Part shown: piece by piece, positions 59,132-64,000 of the stretch
Position numbering within the stretch: the stretch's first letter is position 1
Layout: the number at the start of each line of letters is the position of its first letter
Assembly: GCA_015075185.1 (NCBI GenBank)
Contig: JABTUW010000002.1
Span: 558,001-622,000 of the forward strand
Source of the DNA: Anaerolineales bacterium
GTDB taxonomy: Bacteria > Chloroflexota > Anaerolineae > 4572-78 > J111
DNA length: 64,000 nt
Direction: 5' to 3'
Notes under the pieces: generated by a model
What the model was told of the DNA's origin: nothing
Databases searched by the model: none
What the model saw: the letters and a program-made list of their open reading frames with translations, nothing else
Made by a program: the position numbers and the translations under genes

Positions 59132-59833
59132 ATGAAAGTCACCGTCAAGCTTTTTGCCCGGCTGCGAGAATTGGCCGGGACCCATACCCTGGAGCGGCAC
59201 CTGGCCGATAACGCCACGATTACCGACCTGCTGCAAGATTTAGAGGCGGAGTTTCCCAAGTTAACTGAGGCCGTATCTCGGACGGCCGTTTCGGTGAATC
59301 GGGAATTTGCCGATCCACAAACCCGGCTCACCGAGGGGGACGAGGTTGCAATTTTCCCGCCGGTGAGCGGGGGTTCCGGGACCAGCGATGACAAGTTTGC
59401 CATCACCTTTGATCCAATTAGTCTCGACGAGATGGCAGCCAGGGTGCGCCGCCCGGAAACCGGCGCGGTCGCCGTTTTTGCCGGGACGGTGCGCAGCGTG
59501 TCGGCCGGTAAAGAGGTTGAACATTTGGAATACGAAGCTTACGAGGAGATGGCGGTGGCCAAACTCCGCCAGGTGGCCGCCGAGGCTCGCGAGCAGTGGC
59601 CGCAGATTGTGAATATTGCCATCGTCCAGCGTATCGGCCATTTGGAGGTGGGCGATAATGCGGTCATTGTGGCCGTATCCAGCCCGCACCGGGGCGACGG
59701 CTGCTTTGAAGCTTGCCAGTATGCCATCAACCGGCTCAAACAAATTGTACCGATTTGGAAAAAGGAAGTCAGCCCGGATGGCAGCGAATGGGTTGAGGGA
59801 GATTACCTGCCTTCCACCCGTGACGCGAGGTGA
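59132..59833 (+). CDS. MoaD-MoaE fusion (molybdopterin synthase)
   Basis: 233 residues. MoaD (1-81) is ubiquitin-like and ends with the Gly-Gly needed for sulfur carriage at 80-81 (FPPVSGG), but the chain continues SGTSDD and into a full MoaE (about 90-233: AVFAGTVRS, YEAYEEMA, IVQRIGHLEVGDNAV, WKKEVSPDG with the catalytic lysine). For MoaD to be thiocarboxylated the chain must be cut after Gly81, as reported for the mycobacterial fusion MoaX, which is cut near Gly82. Makes molybdopterin from cPMP; sits after moaC. Confidence 0.93.
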   Translation: MKVTVKLFARLRELAGTHTLERHLADNATITDLLQDLEAEFPKLTEAVSRTAVSVNREFADPQTRLTEGDEVAIFPPVSGGSGTSDDKFAITFDPISLDEMAARVRRPETGAVAVFAGTVRSVSAGKEVEHLEYEAYEEMAVAKLRQVAAEAREQWPQIVNIAIVQRIGHLEVGDNAVIVAVSSPHRGDGCFEACQYAINRLKQIVPIWKKEVSPDGSEWVEGDYLPSTRDAR

Positions 59834-59877
59834 TTTACGATTTTGGATTTTTGAAACTGGTGATACTGAAGGAACCG

Positions 59878-60000
59878 AAGATAATTTTCAATCGTCAATA
59901 ATCAATTGTCAATTATTAATTGCTAATTGTGAACACCCTTCCAGGAATATCTCATTAACAGTTGACAATTGACCATTCACCATTAATTATTATCTTGGTT
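59878..60000. repeat. CAATTGTCAATTATTAATTG words
   Basis: AT-rich tandem words (TCAATAATCAATTGTC, AATTATTAATTGCTAATTG) and the inverted GTTGACAATTGACCATTCACC follow each other before the RNase III gene. Same family as 47316-47352. Confidence 0.7.
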
Positions 60001-60033
60001 TCTTCCGTATCCTCGGTTCACGCGAGGAGAAAT

Positions 60034-60759
60034 ATGGTCACTATTTTTGATGCGGAAAAGGCGCTAAACCTGACCTTTTCCAACAAAGCCCTGTTGCAGC
60101 GAGCGCTGACTCACCGCTCGTTCCTCAACGAAAACCCCGACTATCCCCTAGAAGACAACGAACGCCTGGAATTTTTGGGCGACGCCATCCTTGATTTTAT
60201 CACCGGCGAATATCTGTACCACCGCTTTCCTGAGATGCCGGAAGGCCGCCTGACCAACCTGCGCTCGGCGCTGGTGCGGACCGAAACGCTGGCCGGCTTC
60301 GCCACCCAACTGAACCTGGGCAATTATCTCTTTCTGGGCCGGGGCGAGGAAGAGAGCGGCGGGCGCAAACGTCCGGCCATTTTGTGCGATGCCTTTGAGG
60401 CGTTTATCGGTGCGCTCTACCTGGACAGCGGCCTCGACGCGGCCCGGCGCTTCGTCTGCGCTTTGATTGATCCGGCGCTGCAGAGCATCCTGGCTTTGGA
60501 CACCGATAAAGACGCCAAGAGCCGCTTGCAGGAAGTGGCCCAGAGTCACTACCAGTTGACCCCGACCTATCGCACCGTGCAGGAGGAAGGGCCGGATCAC
60601 GCCAAGGAATTTACGGTGGAAGCGGTCATTGGGGGCCAAGTTTACGGGCAAGGCAAAGGCTTCAGCAAGCAAAACGCTGCCCAGGCTGCCGCTCAAGAGG
60701 CGCTGCGCGCGCTGGAACTGGAACTCTTTCAAAGTGAAATGTCCAACGTTGAAGGTTAA
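60034..60759 (+). CDS. rnc: Ribonuclease III
   Basis: 242 residues from ATG 60034, GAGGAGA 4 nt before; the longer frame would be repeat-encoded. Double-stranded RNA nuclease for rRNA and mRNA processing. The signature NERLEFLGDAILD is near residue 40, with metal residues in that helix and in LCDAFEAFIGALY. A double-stranded RNA-binding domain lies at about 162-232 (KSRLQEVAQSHY, GFSKQNAAQAAAQEAL). The last residues (SEMSNVEG) are encoded by the TCCAACGTTGAAGGTT repeat words. Confidence 0.96.
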   Translation: MVTIFDAEKALNLTFSNKALLQRALTHRSFLNENPDYPLEDNERLEFLGDAILDFITGEYLYHRFPEMPEGRLTNLRSALVRTETLAGFATQLNLGNYLFLGRGEEESGGRKRPAILCDAFEAFIGALYLDSGLDAARRFVCALIDPALQSILALDTDKDAKSRLQEVAQSHYQLTPTYRTVQEEGPDHAKEFTVEAVIGGQVYGQGKGFSKQNAAQAAAQEALRALELELFQSEMSNVEG

Positions 60760-60770
60760 ACGTTAGACCT
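60735..60770. repeat. AACGTTGAAGGTTAAACGTT words across the rnc stop
   Basis: TCCAACGTTGAAGGTTAAAC then GTTAGACC. It supplies the last codons and stop of rnc and belongs to the family at 50036-50073. Confidence 0.5.
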
Positions 60771-60776
60771 CCGTTT

Positions 60777-61970
60777 TTACCAAACCCGGCAGACAAGGCC
60801 CTTGAGATACTCAGACTCCGGGTAGGTCAACAAAACGGGGTGATCAGAACTTTGGGAGAGGCGCTCGATGATTTGGACATGCCGACCCGCGTCTACGGCT
60901 GCGCCAAACAGTACCTTTTGAAACAAGTCGGCGCTGACCGCGCCGGAGCATGAGAAGGTCACCAGCACCCCACCGGGTTTGAGGAGTTTCATCCCCAGCA
61001 GATTAATATCTTTGTAGCCCTGCGTCGCTTTTTCGACGTGGCGCTTGCTGTGGGCAAATTTGGGCGGGTCCAAAATGACAACATCAAATTTCCAACTGTT
61101 ATCACGATAGGCCCGCATAATTTCAAACACGTCGGCTACGGCGTAAATATCTTCCCGGTCGCCAAAACCATTGCGGCGCATGTTCCGCTCGGCGATTTGC
61201 AGGGCGCGCTCCGAGGAGTCAACGTTCATAATGCGTTTGGCCCCGGCGTAGGCGGCGTAGACCGAAAACCCGCCGGTATAGGCAAACGCATTTAATATTT
61301 CTTTGTTGAATAAGTACTTGCTGACCTTCTGCCGGTTTTCGCGCTGGTCAAGGTAGAAGCCCGTTTTCTGGCCCAGCTTAATATCCACCAAAAAGGTGTG
61401 GCCGTTTTCCATAATCTCAATCATATCCGGGGGAATCTCGCCCCAGACCGGGCCGGTTACGGAGACCAGCCCCTCTTTTTCCCGCGCTTCGCCCTCACTG
61501 CGGTCATAAATGCCCTGCGGCGCGACCAGGTCAACCAAAATATCCAAAATGGTCTGGCGGTATCGCTCGACGGCCAGGGATAAAAACTGGACCACCAGCC
61601 AAGTGCCGTATTGATCGGCAATAAAGCCGGGCACACCGTCGGCCTCGGAGTAAACCAGGCGAAAGGCGTCCGTATCCGGCGCTTCGAGCAAGGCCTGGCG
61701 GCCGGCAATCGCCCGGCGCAGGCGCCGCCGCCAAAAATCTTCGTCTATAGCATCGTTGGGATTCCAGGTGAGCAGGCGCACCTGGATTTGAGATTTGTCG
61801 TTATAAATGCCCCGCCCGACAAAGCGGGCCTTGCTGTTCCACACATCCACCACATCACCGTTAGCCGGATTCCCTTCAACGCGACCAATGGCCCCTGAAA
61901 AAATCCAGGGATGGCGGTTAACAACGGATTTTTCGCGTCCTTGTTTGAGGATGACTTGGGCGGTAATCAT
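60777..61970 (-). CDS. rlmI: RlmI-like 23S rRNA cytosine methyltransferase
   Basis: 397 residues. RlmI forms m5C1962 in 23S rRNA. An N-terminal PUA domain (about 1-80: NRHPWIFSGAIGRVEG, GRGIYN) precedes the SAM domain: QKTGFYLDQRENR, NAFAYTGGFSVYAA, VILDPPKFAHSK, and TFSCSGAV with the catalytic-type cysteine. Converges with rnc, stops 17 nt apart. Confidence 0.93.
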   Translation of the reverse strand: MITAQVILKQGREKSVVNRHPWIFSGAIGRVEGNPANGDVVDVWNSKARFVGRGIYNDKSQIQVRLLTWNPNDAIDEDFWRRRLRRAIAGRQALLEAPDTDAFRLVYSEADGVPGFIADQYGTWLVVQFLSLAVERYRQTILDILVDLVAPQGIYDRSEGEAREKEGLVSVTGPVWGEIPPDMIEIMENGHTFLVDIKLGQKTGFYLDQRENRQKVSKYLFNKEILNAFAYTGGFSVYAAYAGAKRIMNVDSSERALQIAERNMRRNGFGDREDIYAVADVFEIMRAYRDNSWKFDVVILDPPKFAHSKRHVEKATQGYKDINLLGMKLLKPGGVLVTFSCSGAVSADLFQKVLFGAAVDAGRHVQIIERLSQSSDHPVLLTYPESEYLKGLVCRVW

Positions 61971-62039
61971 GGTAGGCCCCTCGCTGGGTTCGTAAGTAAG
62001 GTTACCTGGTGGGTAACCCCGGGCGTGATATTTGCCTTA

Positions 62040-62068
62040 ATGTTAACTTGTTAAATCATAATTGTCAA
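62040..62068 (-). promoter_or_regulatory. Possible rlmI promoter
   Basis: Minus strand: TTGACA (62068-62063), 17-bp spacer, TAACAT (62045-62040), about 70 nt before the rlmI start. Confidence 0.5.
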
Positions 62069-62084
62069 AGCGACTTCAACCAGT

Positions 62085-63332
62085 CTAATGGTGCTGCGCA
62101 TGTTGCCGCCGCTCCGGGCGATACTCGCTCAGCCGTTCCAGCAGATTGCCCAACTGCTCCAGGCTTTGCAAATTGTGAACCGGCATAAAGTCGTCAACGT
62201 AGGGCAGCGCCGTTTGAATGCCGCGCGTCAGCGGCTCGTAACTTTCGGAGCCGAGGAGCGGGTTCAACCAGATCAAGCGGTGGCAACTGAGCTGCAGGCG
62301 GTCCATCTCGCGCCGGAGCAGGTCAATATTGCCCCGATCCCAGCCATCGCTGATGAGCAGAACAATCGCTCCCTGGCCTAACACCCGCCGGCCCCACTCG
62401 TAATTGAAGGTTTTGAGCGACTCGCCGATACGCGTGCCGCCGGCCCAATCGTGAATCGCCAGGGTAGCCTGATCCAGGGCCGTATCAATATCTTTTTCTT
62501 TGAGATGGTGGGTTATCCGAGTCAGCCGGGTGCTGAAGACAAAGGCCTCGACCTTTTCCAGGCCGTTGCTGATGGCATAGATAAATTTGAGCAGGACCCG
62601 CGCGTAGCGCTCCATCGAGCCGCTGATATCGCAAATGACCACCAGCGGCCGGCGCTTGAGTTTACGCCGCCGCCAGGCCAGTTGCAGCGGCTCGCCGCCG
62701 TAACGCAGATTTAGGCGGAAGGTGCGGCGCATGTCCGGGTACAGGCCATGCCGGGCGCGGGTGCGCCGCCGGGTGCGGCGCTGTTCCAGTTCCCAAACCA
62801 TCGCCTGCATCAGGTGTTTGACTTCTTGCAGTTCCTCCGGCGTCAGGTCGGCGAAATCCTTCTGGCGCAGCACCTCGCGGGCGCTGTAGGTATACACGGT
62901 ATCAATAACCGGCTCTTCCGACTCCTTCTCCGAACCATCGCCCTGGGCCTCTGACCCCACCGGCTCCAACTCTTCCGGCTTCGGTTGGGGCGGCTTTTTC
63001 AGGAGTGTGCCCAGGTCCATTTCCAGCAATTCGGTTTCGTCGCGGGCCTGCCAGAACAAATCAAAGGCTCGATTGAATAATTCCAGGTGTTCGTAACGGC
63101 TGACCAGGATGGTCTGGGCCGTACTCTTGAAATCCTCGCGCCGGCCCATGTTAATGTGCTTCAACCCTTCCACCAAGTCGAGGATTTGGGTCGGCGTGAC
63201 CTTGATCCCCAAGGCCCGCAGCATCCGCCCAAACAGAACCATATTGCGCAGCAGGTGGCCGTGTCCCGGCCCCAGCGGCTCAAGGGAGATTTCCTGGCTG
63301 TCGGGGTTAATAATTGCCTTAGCAGTCTGCAT
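62085..63332 (-). CDS. VWA-domain protein of the CoxE type
   Basis: 415 residues. The C-terminal half is a von Willebrand A domain with a MIDAS motif DISGSMERYARV near residue 235, the Thr in GGTRIGES, and LLISDGWDRGN. The N-terminal half is CoxE-like with an E-rich linker. CoxE acts with the MoxR ATPase CoxD to mature molybdenum hydroxylases such as CO dehydrogenase. The MoxR gene lies just upstream on the same strand, and Moco genes are close by. The hydroxylase itself is not in the window. Confidence 0.88.
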   Translation of the reverse strand: MQTAKAIINPDSQEISLEPLGPGHGHLLRNMVLFGRMLRALGIKVTPTQILDLVEGLKHINMGRREDFKSTAQTILVSRYEHLELFNRAFDLFWQARDETELLEMDLGTLLKKPPQPKPEELEPVGSEAQGDGSEKESEEPVIDTVYTYSAREVLRQKDFADLTPEELQEVKHLMQAMVWELEQRRTRRRTRARHGLYPDMRRTFRLNLRYGGEPLQLAWRRRKLKRRPLVVICDISGSMERYARVLLKFIYAISNGLEKVEAFVFSTRLTRITHHLKEKDIDTALDQATLAIHDWAGGTRIGESLKTFNYEWGRRVLGQGAIVLLISDGWDRGNIDLLRREMDRLQLSCHRLIWLNPLLGSESYEPLTRGIQTALPYVDDFMPVHNLQSLEQLGNLLERLSEYRPERRQHAQHH

Positions 63333-63337
63333 TGGGT

Positions 63338-63412
63338 AATCTGTAGATAGTGGATAGAAGATAGTCAGTCTATCTACCCTCTACTATCTACCATCTTCCA
63401 TCTTCTATCATC
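63338..63412. repeat. TATCTTC/GAAGATA inverted word repeat
   Basis: GTAGATAGTGGATAGAAGAT on the left, CTATCTACCATCTTCC and ATCTTCTATCATC on the right, between the MoxR and CoxE genes. Same family as 19526-19596 and 48083-48135. Confidence 0.65.
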
Positions 63413-64000
63413 GGTTCTTCGCGTTGGCCATAATTCGCTGGGCTACTGCCCCCTGGACGTGTTGAATATCGTCCTGGTACTTGAGCAAGACGCCCAGGGT
63501 GTCGTTGATGACCTCATCGCTCAAATCCTCCCGATCCAGTGCCACCAGCGCGGCAATCCAGTCGAGGGTTTCGGCGACGCCGGGAAGCTTGTAGAGGTCT
63601 TCACGGCGCAATTCCTGCACAAACAAAACAACTTCGCGGGCCAGGCGCTCCGGCGCTTGGGGAACCTTGGCCAAAACAATATTGTACTCTTTCTCGAACG
63701 AGGGGTAATCAATCCAGTGGTACAGGCAGCGCCGCTTGAGGGCATCGTGAATTTCACGGGTGCGGTTGGAGGTGATGATCACTACGGGCGGCTGCTCGGC
63801 CTTGATGGTCCCGATTTCCGGCACGGTAATCTGAAAGTCAGACAGCACTTCCAGCAAAAAGGCTTCAAACTCCTCGTCGGCCCGATCGAGTTCATCCACC
63901 AGCAGCACCGGCTCGATACCGTCAAATTGCTCGATGGCTTGCAGCAGCGGCCGCTTGAGCAAAAACTCCGGGCCAAAGATCTTTCTGAGTGCGGTCTGTT
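63408..64000 (-). CDS. MoxR/CoxD-type AAA ATPase, C-terminal part
   Basis: The frame is open through the right edge (residues upstream of 63962 read QTALRKIFGPEFLLKRP), so the Walker A lies outside. Walker B VLLVDELDRAD, sensor 1 VIITSNRTRE and the arginine-finger region ALKRRCLYHW are visible. MoxR ATPases act as chaperones with VWA proteins. The VWA gene follows on the same strand after 75 nt. The C-terminal lid domain has about 90 residues and ends MANAKNR. Confidence 0.9.
   Translation of the reverse strand, partial: QTALRKIFGPEFLLKRPLLQAIEQFDGIEPVLLVDELDRADEEFEAFLLEVLSDFQITVPEIGTIKAEQPPVVIITSNRTREIHDALKRRCLYHWIDYPSFEKEYNIVLAKVPQAPERLAREVVLFVQELRREDLYKLPGVAETLDWIAALVALDREDLSDEVINDTLGVLLKYQDDIQHVQGAVAQRIMANAKNR

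Overview
The window (64 kb, visibly GC-rich with some AT-rich genes) looks like the chromosome of a free-living bacterium, most likely a member of the Chloroflexota (Anaerolineae-like). Four things point there by recollection of the families, not by a search: an archaeal-type isopentenyl phosphate kinase, a YqeY / 7TM-HD (PgpH) / YbeY / DgkA neighbourhood, several large GT-C membrane proteins with C-terminal beta-sandwich modules, and intergenic DNA filled with short imperfect palindromes. There is no phage, plasmid, transposase, rRNA operon or CRISPR array.

Layout. 0-5.3 kb: housekeeping genes (AlbA_2-like fragment, MogA/MoaB, HIT, YqeY, PgpH-type HD, YbeY, DgkA). 5.3-12.1 kb: an atypical tRNA-Lys and a terminator, then a sugar-acid catabolic cluster (YjhG/YagF-type dehydratase, three SDRs, a zinc alcohol dehydrogenase, a fold-type II PLP lyase). 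12.2-17.3 kb: FHA protein with a formylglycine-enzyme-fold protein, a CcrM-like adenine methyltransferase, and a GT39-type membrane protein. 17.3-23.1 kb, minus strand: YbaK, citramalate synthase, class I FBP aldolase, LeuD and LeuC, i.e. the pyruvate route to isoleucine. 23.2-26.6 kb: TerC under a yybP-ykoY manganese riboswitch, a pentapeptide-repeat protein, acylphosphatase, prepilin peptidase. 26.7-32.6 kb: YfhO-like membrane protein, a membrane protein of unknown role, and an ABC exporter whose permease is fused to SpoIIM. 32.6-38.9 kb: FHA membrane protein, CCA-adding enzyme, BrnTA, DUF5678-MntA-HepT (HepT broken), SucCD. 39-51 kb: two ParA ATPases, three large glycosyltransferase genes (one split by an in-frame TGA), a response regulator, YfbR, and a UPF0175/DUF3368 toxin-antitoxin pair. 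51-64 kb: kinase plus an enolase paralogue, ICMT-like protein, DUF4062-like and DUF983 proteins, IPK, LarB/LarE, MoaC, MoaD-MoaE fusion, RNase III, RlmI, CoxE-like VWA and a MoxR ATPase running off the end.

Recurring functional threads are molybdenum cofactor and Mo-hydroxylase maturation (MogA, MoaC, MoaDE, CoxE/MoxR), isoleucine synthesis, and envelope glycosylation.

The most unusual feature is a set of short palindromic and tandem-word repeats. They fill the intergenic gaps and also lie, in frame, inside the large membrane glycosyltransferase genes. One such element occurs in two unrelated genes and is translated in different frames, which recalls the Rickettsia palindromic elements.
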